Below, one piece after another: positions 51,823-61,278 of a stretch of 64,000 nucleotides of DNA (position 1 is its first letter; each line of letters opens with the position of its first letter). Source of the stretch: Metabacillus rhizolycopersici (GTDB lineage Bacteria; Bacillota; Bacilli; Bacillales; Bacillaceae); contig NZ_JAIQUM010000006.1 in NCBI RefSeq assembly GCF_020075705.1, positions 62,001 to 126,000 on the forward strand, given 5' to 3'. Under the pieces are notes generated by a model. It was not told the DNA's origin. It ran no database searches and saw only the letters and a program-made list of their open reading frames with translations. Both the position numbers and the translations under genes were made by a program.

Positions 51823-53103
51823 ATGGATAAACAAAATAGCAAGTACAGATGGATCGTCTTTGCCACAGTACTATTCACTTATTTAATTATTGTAAGTCAA
51901 AGAACTGCACCAGGATTAATTTCGGACCAATTAATGAAAGATTTTAAAGTGACAGCTTCAACGATTGGTTTACTGTCTAGTATTCAATTTTTTGCATATG
52001 CTGGTTTGCAAGTTCCAATCGGAATTTTGTCTGATCGGTTTGGACCTAATATCTTTCTAATTGTTGGAACGCTACTTACTGGTTTAGGTACGGTAATTTA
52101 TAGTCTTGCTCCGAATGAATCTGTTTTACTTTTTGCAAGATTAATAGTAGGTGCGGGAGATGCGACAATTTGGGTGAATTTAGTTTTAATTTTAAGCCAA
52201 TGGTTTAAAGGAAATGAATTTATTAAATTACTTGGTATGGCAGGAATGACTGGGAGCCTCGGGTTCCTGATGGCAACAGTCCCTTTTTCAATCTGGATTT
52301 CCTTAACGGGCTGGAGAGCTTCATTTTTTACAATGGGAATCATTTTATGCCTTTGTGGAAGCCTTCTTTATTTTGTCCTTGTTGGAAATCCAAAACGTTT
52401 GATGAAAAACAAAGCTGTAACCAATTTACCTACTAAAAAAATAGAGAAAAATCGCGAGCGAACGCTTGTTATTTTGCAGCGGATTTTTTCTAATCGCCAA
52501 GCTTGGGCAGCATTTTTATGTCACTTTGGCGCTGTAGGTACGTATGTAGGCTTCATCGGTTCATGGGCAGTGCCTTTTGGGATGAATGTATATGAAATGA
52601 CTCTTTCTGTTGCGAGTCAATTCATTATGATCGGTCTAATAGGGGCCATCATTGGTGCTCCATTAACAAGTTGGATTTCAAGTCGGATGAATTCGATCAA
52701 AAAACCGTATATAGTTGTCCATATCATCCTTTTTTTGAGTTGGGCTGCTTTTCTTTTATTTGGCGGGAAGCCACCCGTATTTATCTTAACGATCCTTTTT
52801 ATCGTGATCGGCTATGGAAATGGTGCAAGTGCCTTAACATTTGCTGTTGTTCGCAAGTCATTTGATGTGAAAGAGGTCGGGGTTGCTTCGGGCTTTGCGA
52901 ATATGGGTGGGTTTTTAAGTGCCGTCCTACTACCGAGCATTTTCGGGAAAGTATTGGATCATTTTCATACAGCAGAAAGTAGTGTCGGATATCAATACGG
53001 TTTTATTATCCCAGTCGTCTTTTCCATTATTGGTTTAATTGGAGGAATCCTCATCAAGGAACAGCCACAAGAAGTAACACAAACAAAGGAACTGAGTGTT
53101 TAG
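51823..53103 (+). CDS. MFS transporter
   Basis: A 426-residue major facilitator with about 12 membrane helices and a central cytoplasmic loop (about 190-225). Motif A is GILSDRFGPN (about 67-76) and RTAPGLISDQL near residue 27 recalls the ACS/sialate-like and nitrate/cyanate-type subfamilies. It likely moves a small organic anion by proton symport; substrate unknown. ATG 51823 follows AACAGGAGTGCAG. No linked enzyme or regulator. Confidence 0.85.
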   Translation: MDKQNSKYRWIVFATVLFTYLIIVSQRTAPGLISDQLMKDFKVTASTIGLLSSIQFFAYAGLQVPIGILSDRFGPNIFLIVGTLLTGLGTVIYSLAPNESVLLFARLIVGAGDATIWVNLVLILSQWFKGNEFIKLLGMAGMTGSLGFLMATVPFSIWISLTGWRASFFTMGIILCLCGSLLYFVLVGNPKRLMKNKAVTNLPTKKIEKNRERTLVILQRIFSNRQAWAAFLCHFGAVGTYVGFIGSWAVPFGMNVYEMTLSVASQFIMIGLIGAIIGAPLTSWISSRMNSIKKPYIVVHIILFLSWAAFLLFGGKPPVFILTILFIVIGYGNGASALTFAVVRKSFDVKEVGVASGFANMGGFLSAVLLPSIFGKVLDHFHTAESSVGYQYGFIIPVVFSIIGLIGGILIKEQPQEVTQTKELSV

Positions 53104-53389
53104 TCATATGGATTTGACTCCATCTAACTAGCAAGCCACAGGGGAATTTCGTTTAGTAGAGTAATTTCCGAAAAATTAGTCTAATGCCTTGCATTTACAA
53201 TGTTGATTATCGTTTAGTTGGTGAAAGCAAAAACCACCTTAAGATGTTCCCTCATGTGTAGACTATATGAAAAAATCCATACTGAGAACAAATGAGGGAT
53301 TAATTGCACTTAATCTCTGAAGTATGGTGGAGTCTTATGACATAAATTCCACTTCTTATTCCAATATGAAGAGAATAGAATTTTTCGTT

Positions 53390-53878
53390 TTAGCGGTCAG
53401 TATTATGGGAACTGTTGCTGGTGTTTTTATGGTTGTTCGTTTGGAACATCTTTTTTGATGCAGTATTAAGCTTATCTAAAAACCTGTTAAAACCGAACCC
53501 TACAAAAAAGGCAATACTTATTTGGGCATAAGGAGCGTCATCAAACTCTTTGAACTCAACTAACAAAATGCCGCTTTGTATTAAAGTAACCGCAACTACA
53601 GCAGTTCCAGTTGCAAATATTGGATAAAAAATGTACATGATCCACTGTTTATAATCGTTTAATTCATCCTTCATATAGTGAGAGCAAAACATATAAAGAT
53701 GTCGAAGTGAACCGCCAATAGCCCCAGCGAAGAAATAATATAGAAAAATGTCAATTTTAGAAACGAATGGAAATGCTTTTTCAATGACACCCACCTGCAA
53801 CGCACCCACTGCGATGAAACTTCCAAAAAACAATAGGGAAAGATAAATCAAAATCATAGCTTTTAAGCCTTTCTTCAT
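53390..53878 (-). CDS. Hypothetical membrane protein (162 aa)
   Basis: A 162-residue protein with four hydrophobic spans at about 8-27, 42-60, 82-107 and 120-138, a short cytoplasmic loop HYMKDELNDYKQ, and a polar C-terminal tail rich in Asn, Ser and Thr. GDIxG-like GAIGGSLRHLYMF occurs in the second span. I do not recognise the family. ATG 53878 follows GGGGTGACTTAG on the reverse strand. Hairpin CCCTCAT/ATGAGGG lies downstream at 53249-53298. Confidence 0.6.
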   Translation of the reverse strand: MKKGLKAMILIYLSLLFFGSFIAVGALQVGVIEKAFPFVSKIDIFLYYFFAGAIGGSLRHLYMFCSHYMKDELNDYKQWIMYIFYPIFATGTAVVAVTLIQSGILLVEFKEFDDAPYAQISIAFFVGFGFNRFLDKLNTASKKMFQTNNHKNTSNSSHNTDR

Positions 53879-53972
53879 CTAAGTCACCCCACATCATTTG
53901 TTTTATCCTATGGAGTGATTGATGGAAATGTTATTCAAAGTATGTTAAGCATTAAATTAGGAGATGTAACGA

Positions 53973-54506
53973 ATGAATTGTTCAATTAGAGAAGAAATAC
54001 TTGAGGATGACAAAATGACTGAAGAAGTTGTCAAACGTGCATTTGCAACGATTGAATTCAGTGATAAAAAGGAACATGAATTGGTAGCTAAAATTAGAAA
54101 ATCAGATGCATTTATTCCACAATTATCTTTAGTCGCAACAAATGATCATAATGAAATCGTAGGTCATATCCTTTTTTCAAAAATAAGCATTGTGAATGAC
54201 AATCAATATACAGAATCATTAGCTCTAGCACCTGTTTCTGTTTTACCTGATGATCAAAAGAGGGGGATAGGAAAACGTCTCATTCAAGAAGGGTTAGATA
54301 AGGCGAAAAGACTTGGATATAAATCTGTTATTGTTATGGGGCATCCTGATTACTATCCAAAATTCGGATTCAAAAAAGCGTCTTTTTGGGGAATTAAAGC
54401 ACCCTTCGAAGTGCCTGACGAAGCTTTTATGGCTTTAGAGTTGGAGGGGAATTCGCTCGATAAAATTTCGGGAGTTGTTGAATATTCTAGCGTATTCTTT
54501 GAATGA
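53973..54506 (+). CDS. GNAT family N-acetyltransferase (YhbS-like)
   Basis: A 177-residue GNAT enzyme. The acetyl-CoA site is LAPVSVLPDDQKRGIGKRLIQEGL (R/QxxGxG at about 92-97 within it), then the strand VIVMGHPDYYPKFGFKKAS, which with the PDYYPKFGF motif marks the YhbS-like subgroup. Substrate unknown. ATG 53973 has AGGAGATGTAACG upstream. Isolated gene. Confidence 0.85.
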   Translation: MNCSIREEILEDDKMTEEVVKRAFATIEFSDKKEHELVAKIRKSDAFIPQLSLVATNDHNEIVGHILFSKISIVNDNQYTESLALAPVSVLPDDQKRGIGKRLIQEGLDKAKRLGYKSVIVMGHPDYYPKFGFKKASFWGIKAPFEVPDEAFMALELEGNSLDKISGVVEYSSVFFE

Positions 54507-54708
54507 GTTTTTAAGGAAATAGTTACGACAATAGAATCAGGAAGTTAGAAGGTCCTTAAATTTGGTAATTTCAGCAATTGAAGATAGAATAGAAAATTTA
54601 AAATTAAATGAACTGTCCCTATAAAAATTAATCCTACATAACTGTGCACGAAATATCGGATGCATTCTTTCGTCACCTGCTATTGTAATGATAAAGGGAG
54701 GTCATAGG

Positions 54709-55581
54709 ATGGATTTGCTTAAGAATCTGAATGAAGCGATTAAGTATATGGAAGAAAATCTTACTGACGATATTGATTTTAAAGAAGTAGCAAGGCGGGC
54801 TTGCTGCTCTGAATATCATTTTAAAAGGATGTTTTCTTTCCTAGCAGGTATACCATTATCGGAATACATTCGCCGCAGACGACTGACTCTTGCAGCATTT
54901 GAGCTTAAAGATTATAGCGTAAAAGTCATTGATATTGCGATGAAATATGGCTATAATTCACCAGATTCTTTTACAAGAGCTTTTCAAAATTTACATGGTG
55001 TAACACCGTCAGAAGCGAGGAATAATGGCAGTTCACTTAAATCCTACCCAAAAATGGCCTTCCAATTATCAATTACCGGGGGTAGTGAAATGAATTATCG
55101 AATAGTAGAAAAAGAGGCATTTTTCATTGTAGGCATTAAGAAAAGAGTGCCAATTATTTTTAACGGGGTTAATCCAGAGATTGCCTCTATGTGGGGAAGT
55201 TTGGATAGTGATACGATTAATGAACTAAAAAAACTTTCTAATGTTGAGCCAATAGGTCTTCTTAGTGGTTCCACTAACTTTTCTCAAGGTAGAATGGAGG
55301 AAAAAGGGGAGTTAGATCATTATATCGGAGTAGCAACAACGAGGAAGTGCCCTGATAATCTGACCCAGCTTGAAGTTCCTGCCTCAACATGGGCTGTTTT
55401 CGGAGCAATCGGACCATTTCCTGATACGCTGCAAGACGTATGGGGACGTATTTATTCCGAATGGTTTCCCTCCTCAGGGTATGAACAAATAGAGGGACCA
55501 GAAATCCTTTGGAATGAACATAAAGATGTTACCTCACCAACCTTCAAAAGTGAAATATGGATTCCAATTTTGAAAAAGTAA
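54709..55581 (+). CDS. AraC family regulator with GyrI-like effector domain
   Basis: A 290-residue regulator with N-terminal AraC-type double helix-turn-helix (about 8-105: [24 protein letters not shown], then [25 protein letters not shown]). A C-terminal GyrI-like/AraC_E_bind domain (about 125-288) follows. This is the Rob/BltR-like layout in which the C-terminal domain binds small lipophilic ligands. ATG 54709 is used because AAGGGAGG lies 7 bases upstream; an ATG at 54688 precedes that site. Target genes are not evident; no efflux pump is adjacent. A strong terminator follows. Confidence 0.87.
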   Translation: MDLLKNLNEAIKYMEENLTDDIDFKEVARRACCSEYHFKRMFSFLAGIPLSEYIRRRRLTLAAFELKDYSVKVIDIAMKYGYNSPDSFTRAFQNLHGVTPSEARNNGSSLKSYPKMAFQLSITGGSEMNYRIVEKEAFFIVGIKKRVPIIFNGVNPEIASMWGSLDSDTINELKKLSNVEPIGLLSGSTNFSQGRMEEKGELDHYIGVATTRKCPDNLTQLEVPASTWAVFGAIGPFPDTLQDVWGRIYSEWFPSSGYEQIEGPEILWNEHKDVTSPTFKSEIWIPILKK

Positions 55582-55602
55582 CATCATACATGAAGTTATT
55601 AG

Positions 55603-55640
55603 TATTCAAAGAGCTGGATTGACAGCTCTTTGAATATATC
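55603..55640 (+). terminator. Intrinsic terminator after AraC-GyrI gene
   Basis: TATTCAAAGAGCT / AGCTCTTTGAATA, a perfect 13-bp stem with an 8-base loop. Confidence 0.8.
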
Positions 55641-55755
55641 CTTCTCTATCAAAATAAATCGGTTAACTCTTAATTTCTGCAATTTTCAAAATGAGGAGAA
55701 GCTTGAAAACCTAATCTTTATCTACCACTATAATAATATGATAGGGGTTATCAAA

Positions 55756-56037
55756 ATGGTTCCTGCAAAAAACACGCAAACCAAAAGAAATCATACTCGC
55801 AAGAAAGGAGCTTCCTTCAGACAAATCCTCCGTGTATCCTTTTTCTTAGTAATTGGACTTCTTATTGTGTATATTTACTACTTAATGACCGAAGATAAAT
55901 TACTAAGTCAAATAGTAAAGCTGTCATCTATTTTTGTAACCTTTATTAAATCTATTCCTATGCCAGTCTTATTTATTATAGGTTATACAATCTTGGTTTT
56001 TTACGTTGGATATTTAGTAGGTAAGAAGAGACAATAG
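55756..56037 (+). CDS. Small two-span membrane protein
   Basis: 93 residues with a basic N-terminus (KNTQTKRNHTRKKG), two hydrophobic helices (about 24-43 and 66-88) and the basic end GKKRQ. Unknown family. ATG 55756 follows AGGGGTTATCAAA; longer in-frame starts at 55630 and 55738 have no ribosome site and the former lies in the preceding terminator. Likely a small integral membrane protein. Confidence 0.55.
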   Translation: MVPAKNTQTKRNHTRKKGASFRQILRVSFFLVIGLLIVYIYYLMTEDKLLSQIVKLSSIFVTFIKSIPMPVLFIIGYTILVFYVGYLVGKKRQ

Positions 56038-56144
56038 AAGTTTGTAATGCATTGTTTTGGAATAAGATACTTAAAATGTCCCGAATATGCATTACCTCTT
56101 TTTCGTGTTAACATAATAAAAAAGAGATTAGGAGGGTATTAATT

Positions 56145-57071
56145 TTGAATATTTTGGTGCAAGGTGCAGGAGCATTAGGAGCTTATTTTGGTGGGAGGCT
56201 GTTAGAAGCAGGACTTAGTGTTTCGTTTTTTGTGAGAGAAAAACGGGCTGCTCAATTAATACAAGAAGGTTTAAGAATAAACAGTCCCGAAGGAAACGTT
56301 GAAATTAAAAATGTAACCGTTTATACTTCGCCTGAAAAAGTCAAAAATATAGATTTGGTGATATTGGCAGTAAAAGGATATCATCTTGATCAAACCATAC
56401 CCCAAGTTCAAACGATTGTTCAACAGACAGGAGCTTTTGTGTTGCCTTTGTTAAATGGTGTGGAGCATTTGGGAAGACTTCAGCAAGCAATTGGAAAAGA
56501 AAAAGTACTTGGCGGATTTGCTTCGATCATTGCAACGCTTAATGAAAAAGGACACGTAAACCATACGAGTGCAAGTAGTGCCGTAAAATTTGGAGTTCTT
56601 CATAATGAGCAAACAGAAATATGCGAGCAACTAGAAGAGATTCATAGTCTCGTAAAAACGAATTTCTTAAGGGAAGAAAATATCTTAAAACATATGTGGA
56701 AAAAGTACATATTTATCACAGCATTGTCAGGAATCACTTCAGCCATGCAGCTTCCAGCTGGTTATATCGCGAGTACAAAGGCTTCGTTTAACGTTGCGAA
56801 AAATGTAGTCTTAGAAATGAGCACTCTCGCTAAGAAAGAGGGTATCGAGTTAACAGAGCAAGAAGTGGAAATAATGGCAGATAGATTGAAAGGGTTCCAA
56901 AAAGAAGCGACATCTTCCATGCATCAGGATATGAGAAAAGGGCTTCCTCTAGAAGTCGAGCATTTACAAGGGGGCGCACTTCGTTTAGCTGCCAAACACG
57001 ATGTAACTGTTCCTGTTATTGAAACACTTTATGGAATACTGAAACCATATGAAAATGGTAAACCGGATTGA
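56145..57071 (+). CDS. Ketopantoate reductase family protein (2-dehydropantoate 2-reductase)
   Basis: A 308-residue NADPH-dependent oxidoreductase of the PanE/ApbA family, which makes pantoate for coenzyme A. The N-terminal Rossmann motif is GAGALGAYFGG, followed by VKGYHLDQT (Lys of the active site) and PLLNGVEHLG (Asn). The C-terminal helical domain carries KHMWKKYIFITALSGITSAM and SSMHQDMRKGLPLEVEHLQGG, with conserved Lys, Asn-like, Ser, Asp and Glu positions. TTG 56145 follows AGGAGGGTATTAA. Bacilli often have several family members, so this need not be the main PanE. Confidence 0.87.
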   Translation: MNILVQGAGALGAYFGGRLLEAGLSVSFFVREKRAAQLIQEGLRINSPEGNVEIKNVTVYTSPEKVKNIDLVILAVKGYHLDQTIPQVQTIVQQTGAFVLPLLNGVEHLGRLQQAIGKEKVLGGFASIIATLNEKGHVNHTSASSAVKFGVLHNEQTEICEQLEEIHSLVKTNFLREENILKHMWKKYIFITALSGITSAMQLPAGYIASTKASFNVAKNVVLEMSTLAKKEGIELTEQEVEIMADRLKGFQKEATSSMHQDMRKGLPLEVEHLQGGALRLAAKHDVTVPVIETLYGILKPYENGKPD

Positions 57072-57114
57072 CGATTTGTTTTGAATTACACCAATAAGGT
57101 CCTATAACGGAAGA

Positions 57115-57142
57115 ATGGGCTGTACCGACAGCTCATTTTTTA
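57115..57142 (+). terminator. Intrinsic terminator after ketopantoate reductase gene
   Basis: ATGGGCTGT pairs with ACAGCTCAT (one wobble) over a 4-base loop, then TTTTTT. Confidence 0.75.
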
Positions 57143-57365
57143 ATTTAAAGAATTTTGCGAGAAGTATGGCTATCTATTATCTATTTAACGAAAGGTTAGA
57201 GATGTTGAATAAGAGTAATCACTCTTTTTATTGAAGTAACGACCCTTTAGTTGAACAAATGTATGATAAATCAATTAGAGGATATTATGTAGAACGGTTT
57301 GAAAATCGATCATAATCGTTCATGTAATCATAATATATTACATACTTAATAAGGAGAATTTGAAA

Positions 57366-57575
57366 ATGACTATATTTAAAAATAAGCACGTAATAGGTAT
57401 TTCGTGGATTTTAGTTACATTTTTACTAGTAGCCTCATTTTTAACTATTGCTTCTATTTATTTCAATACTAAAGAAATAAGTTCATTTAGTTCTCAATGC
57501 TATGAAAATGGTGGACGAGTCATATTAGAAATACATAATAATTTCACAAATGAATATTCTTTTGAATGTAATTAA
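57366..57575 (+). CDS. Small single-span membrane protein (69 aa)
   Basis: 69 residues: a basic start (MTIFKNKHVIG), one membrane helix (about 10-32), and an outward tail with two Cys (SSQCYENGG and FECN) that could form a disulfide. The family is unknown; the tail recalls small secreted or anchored peptides with an N-terminal helix. ATG 57366 has AAGGAG 9 bases upstream. It is the first of a run of five small uncharacterised genes. Confidence 0.55.
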   Translation: MTIFKNKHVIGISWILVTFLLVASFLTIASIYFNTKEISSFSSQCYENGGRVILEIHNNFTNEYSFECN

Positions 57576-57744
57576 AAAGGAATGTTATTGTAATCGTTTA
57601 TATCATGTTCAAGGAACTTACCACAATTTGGTTCTCTTTTGTAAGGCTGTGTTAAATGTTAATGTTGATAATTAAGGGAAACCAAACTATGTAAGTTTCC
57701 CAATCCTTTTTCAACTAACTCACTCCGTCGATGAAAGAGGGTAA

Positions 57745-58020
57745 CTAAACACCAAATATCACTGTTCCTACAACCATATATGCTAAAGGGAAAACAAATA
57801 AGACCGTATTTGCAATGATAGAACAAAGTGTCAAAACATCTTTTCGGATTTTATGTGCTTTTGAAGCAAAGAACAAACCAATAGGACAAAATAATAAAGA
57901 GGGAAATATTGGTAATCCTTGTATATTTTTAAGTGTAATAATATCAAACAGAAAATTTACTATGAATATTAGTGGAACAAGGAATAACAAATAAGATATA
58001 ATAACAAATTTTTTTTGCAC
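57745..58020 (-). CDS. Small three-span membrane protein (91 aa)
   Basis: 91 residues with hydrophobic spans at about 6-27, 38-52 and 64-88, separated by short loops (FFASKAHKIRKD is the basic cytoplasmic one). Unknown family, reminiscent of small DUF4190-like membrane proteins. GTG 58020 has AAAGGAG 9-10 bases upstream on the reverse strand. Oriented opposite to its neighbours. Confidence 0.55.
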   Translation of the reverse strand: MQKKFVIISYLLFLVPLIFIVNFLFDIITLKNIQGLPIFPSLLFCPIGLFFASKAHKIRKDVLTLCSIIANTVLFVFPLAYMVVGTVIFGV

Positions 58021-58262
58021 AACATAAGCTCCTTTTGAGAAAATTTTGTTTCTTCAATATTAACATAAAGAAGGTTTTATCAGGGTTATTTTTCCAGTGA
58101 AATCTTTCGCTATTAAGTTAGTTGAATGGGAACTACACAATGAATTTTGACAGACGCAAGCTGTCATATGTTTCTGGAATTTCAAATACAAATGATGTTA
58201 CCAATAAATAAGATCATAATATTTTGCGATAATCAAAAGATAAAACATACTGTGGTGATAAA

Positions 58263-58661
58263 GTGAAGAAAATCCCTTCAAATCTAATATCTATTATGTT
58301 TCATACAATATTTATAGTAAGCACGATCATTACATTGTTTATTGTATATAAAGATATTGATAATTCGTTTTCTTTTAAATTTCTAACTGGCTATGGAATT
58401 TTTCTAATTTTATTTCTTATTTATTTTGTGATTGCAACTCTAATCAATTTGAGGAAATTAAAATGGCTGGATATTAGAAAAGGAATGTATAGATTTCTTA
58501 CTTTAATTGTTTTCCTTAGTGGGATAAGTATCATTTTTTCTTATTTTTTTAAACCAGCAGAAATAGATTATTATAAGATTTTCTCTATTGCTTTAGGTTT
58601 ATCATTAGGGATAGCTTTTTTTGATTTATCGTTCTCTAGAAAAAAGGAAAATAAAATGTAA
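58263..58661 (+). CDS. Small four-span membrane protein (132 aa)
   Basis: 132 residues with four membrane helices (about 10-28, 38-58, 77-95 and 104-124) and basic ends (KIPSN at the start, SRKKENKM at the end). No family recognised. GTG 58263 is preceded by GTGGTGA. It lies in the small-gene run between the ketopantoate reductase and oxidoreductase genes. Confidence 0.55.
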   Translation: MKKIPSNLISIMFHTIFIVSTIITLFIVYKDIDNSFSFKFLTGYGIFLILFLIYFVIATLINLRKLKWLDIRKGMYRFLTLIVFLSGISIIFSYFFKPAEIDYYKIFSIALGLSLGIAFFDLSFSRKKENKM

Positions 58662-58781
58662 ACTAATTTTATATTCAGCTAACGAACACCGTTCCTTATC
58701 AAGAGGGTGTTCTTACTGAACTTTTAAAAGTGGAATAAGGTTTTTAACCTAATGATGTAGGACAGTTCAGGATGTGAAAAG

Positions 58782-59009
58782 ATGGTTACATTATTTATTA
58801 GTCTTTGGCTAGGCTTAACTATACCGATAAGTTTATCAGTTGTTTTTTGGGTACTTGAACCAATTGTCATAAAAGACACTACGGGAGTAAGTATGATCGT
58901 CATTACTCTAATAGTTGTTTTTTTAGATGTGTATATTGGAATTAAGATATTTGAAAGGAAAGTTCAACCGTTTTTGGAAAAAAGGAAGAAGAAAAAACAC
59001 TTCCCTTAA
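58782..59009 (+). CDS. Small two-span membrane protein (75 aa)
   Basis: 75 residues; two long hydrophobic helices (about 2-26 and 34-55) and a lysine-rich tail (EKRKKKKHFP) that should face the cytoplasm. No family recognised. ATG 58782 follows GGATGTGAAAAG, a weak ribosome site. Confidence 0.5.
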   Translation: MVTLFISLWLGLTIPISLSVVFWVLEPIVIKDTTGVSMIVITLIVVFLDVYIGIKIFERKVQPFLEKRKKKKHFP

Positions 59010-59047
59010 CTTAAAAGGGTGCTTATTATACAAGGAGATGTAGAAAA

Positions 59048-59245
59048 TTGAAAAAACATTGTTGTGAGGATATGGCTTATCATGTAAATTTCAAGTGTGA
59101 TGTACATGAAAATCCCTTTGAATGTCCCGACAAAATAATCATATTCGATGAAAAGGATAATGACTACGGTTTAATCATCCATGATGGTGGTTCTTCAACT
59201 TTAGAAATTATTTTTTGTCCGTGGTGTGGTTCGAAACTACAATAA
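59048..59245 (+). CDS. DUF6980-like small Cys-rich protein
   Basis: 65 residues with seven Cys: CCEDM near the start, KCDVHENPFECPD, and FCPWCG at the end, plus IHDGGSSTLEI. This matches my recollection of the DUF6980 family of small probable zinc proteins, function unknown, common in bacilli and their defence-rich regions. TTG 59048 follows AAGGAGATG by 8 bases. It directly follows the small-membrane-protein genes and precedes the Gfo/Idh/MocA gene. Confidence 0.7.
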   Translation: MKKHCCEDMAYHVNFKCDVHENPFECPDKIIIFDEKDNDYGLIIHDGGSSTLEIIFCPWCGSKLQ

Positions 59246-59353
59246 GATACTAGTTAGAGATAAAGAAAAAACACTTCATAAAGATTGATTTATTTAGAAC
59301 ATAATAAGCTCTTAGACAAAAAAATAAGCAACATTCAGAGGAGGAATAGTAGC

Positions 59354-60340
59354 ATGAAATATAACAAAGTTCGTTGGGGTATCATCGGTTGTGGGGACGT
59401 GACAGAAGTAAAAAGTGGTCCAGCATTCCAAAAAATAGAGAACTCAGAGCTAATTGCTGTTATGCGGAGAACAGGGGAACTTGCCAAAGACTATGCAAAA
59501 CGGCACAATGTTCTAAAATGGTATGATAATGCCGAGGCACTTATTAATGATCCAGATATCGATGCTGTCTACATTGCAACACCACCGGAATCACATAAAG
59601 AATATACAATCAAAGCAGCAAAGGCGGGGAAGCCGGTTTATGTGGAAAAGCCGATGGCCCTGAATTTCGCAGAATGTCAAGAGATGATCTCAGCGTGTGA
59701 AGCGGCTGGAGTTCCTTTATATGTTTCTTATTATCGTAGAGCACTCCCTCGATTTTTAAAAATAAAAGAGCTGTTGGAAAATAAAGCAATCGGAGATGTT
59801 CGTTTCGTTTCAACAACCCAATATCAACAGGCTTTAGTTGATGAAGGAGGTTCTAAAAATACCTCGTGGCGTGTTCAACCTGATTTGGCTGGTGGGGGAC
59901 TGTTTTTTGATTTAGCTAGTCATACGATTGATATGTTAGACTTTTTACTAGGTCCTATTAAAGCTGTTCAAGGTTTTGCTTCAAACCAAGTAGGTAATTA
60001 TCGTGCGGAAGATATCGTTACAGGTACATATCTATTTGAAAATGGAGTCCATGGCATAGGAAGCTGGTGTTTTTCTGCTTTTGAAGATGTCGATACGAAT
60101 GAAATCATCGGTAGTAAAGGGAAAATAAGCTTCTCAACTTTTGGAAACGATCCAATAGTAGTAACAACTACTGATGGATCAGAGGGATTTAGCTTCGAAC
60201 TACCACAGCACGTCCATCAACCGCTCATAGAAACAATCGTAGCTGATTTAACTGGAGATCGTGACCAATGTCCTAGCAGTGGATTGACAGGTGCGAGAAC
60301 TAGTTGGGTTATGGATGAAATGGTGAAGAGTTTTTATTGA
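59354..60340 (+). CDS. Gfo/Idh/MocA family oxidoreductase
   Basis: A 328-residue NAD(P)-dependent sugar dehydrogenase-like protein. The N-terminal Rossmann fold opens RWGIIGCGDVTEVKSGPAF and ends with the VEKPMALN dinucleotide-site motif. The C-terminal alpha/beta domain carries SWRVQPDLAGGGLFFDLASHTIDM, whose Asp-Asn-His-like residues form the active site. Substrate (inositol, glucose or other polyol) unknown. ATG 59354 has AGAGGAGG upstream; an in-frame start at 59285 is not supported. No inositol or sugar genes nearby. Confidence 0.87.
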   Translation: MKYNKVRWGIIGCGDVTEVKSGPAFQKIENSELIAVMRRTGELAKDYAKRHNVLKWYDNAEALINDPDIDAVYIATPPESHKEYTIKAAKAGKPVYVEKPMALNFAECQEMISACEAAGVPLYVSYYRRALPRFLKIKELLENKAIGDVRFVSTTQYQQALVDEGGSKNTSWRVQPDLAGGGLFFDLASHTIDMLDFLLGPIKAVQGFASNQVGNYRAEDIVTGTYLFENGVHGIGSWCFSAFEDVDTNEIIGSKGKISFSTFGNDPIVVTTTDGSEGFSFELPQHVHQPLIETIVADLTGDRDQCPSSGLTGARTSWVMDEMVKSFY

Positions 60341-60457
60341 AAATAGGACAACTGGCATCACAATCGCATTTAGGGTCGGCTTAGGGTTTTGTTTATTTTT
60401 GATTCAAAAAAGTTGAAATGGGACTCATGCGAAAAAATGGAAACACAAGGTGATTAA

Positions 60458-61165
60458 ATGATACATATATTTTCAGGTGAGACAATCAGTTATAATTTAG
60501 TTTACAAGAAGAGGACAACCATAGGTATTTATATAGATCTGTATGGAAATGTTGAAGTGCAGGTTCCTAAAGGGACATCTGAAGAGTGCGTGCATCAATT
60601 ATTAGAGGGAAAATGGGAACTCATCCAACAAAGAATAAAAGAAATGAAGGATAGAACAGCTGGGCACGTGGAGAAGGTCTATGATCATGGTGGGAGTTTT
60701 CTTTATTTAGGAAACTCTTATCCCATTTTGATTTCTCAAGATACAGATATCAAGAAAGATACGGTTGTGTTTGAAGAAGAAAAATTACATGTATACGTAA
60801 AACAACAAGAAGATGAAAATATAAAACAAGCATTAAAACGATTTTATTATCAGCAATGTAAAGCGTTAGTAGAGAAGCGTATTCAGTTCTATCAAAGCAA
60901 CTTTAAACTAAAACCACGTTCGATTCGTATTTCTGACAGCAAGACTACATGGGGAACGTGTGATTCAATGCGACAATTAACCTTTAATTGGAAGCTTTCG
61001 ATGGCACCACTGAGCGTGATCGATTACGTAGTTGTTCATGAAATGTGTCATATGGTCCATATGAATCACGATCGCTCCTTTTGGCGACTTGTCGGTAAAA
61101 TCTTACCAGATTATGAGGAACAGGAAAACTGGTTAGCGTTATCAAGTTGGAAAATGGTTGTATGA
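60458..61165 (+). CDS. YgjP-like metallopeptidase (SprT/M48-type HExxH)
   Basis: A 235-residue protein of the YgjP/WLM-related metallopeptidase-like family. The zinc motif VVHEMCHMVHMNHDRSFW (about 194-211) holds HExxH and the third ligand His; KTTWGTCDSMRQLTFNWKLSMAP precedes it as the family signature. The N-terminal half is a beta-rich YgjP domain (about 10-110). Function is not settled; it has been suggested to act on nucleotides or peptides. ATG 60458 follows ACAAGGTGATTAA. Cytosolic by sequence. Confidence 0.85.
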   Translation: MIHIFSGETISYNLVYKKRTTIGIYIDLYGNVEVQVPKGTSEECVHQLLEGKWELIQQRIKEMKDRTAGHVEKVYDHGGSFLYLGNSYPILISQDTDIKKDTVVFEEEKLHVYVKQQEDENIKQALKRFYYQQCKALVEKRIQFYQSNFKLKPRSIRISDSKTTWGTCDSMRQLTFNWKLSMAPLSVIDYVVVHEMCHMVHMNHDRSFWRLVGKILPDYEEQENWLALSSWKMVV

Positions 61166-61278
61166 TGGTACGGTATGATAGAATAGTGATTGTCTGTATT
61201 GGCTAATAATAATGCTAAGTTGCAAATCATGTTATCATTAAGTCCATTGGATATGAAAATAGAAGGAGTTTGAATCGA

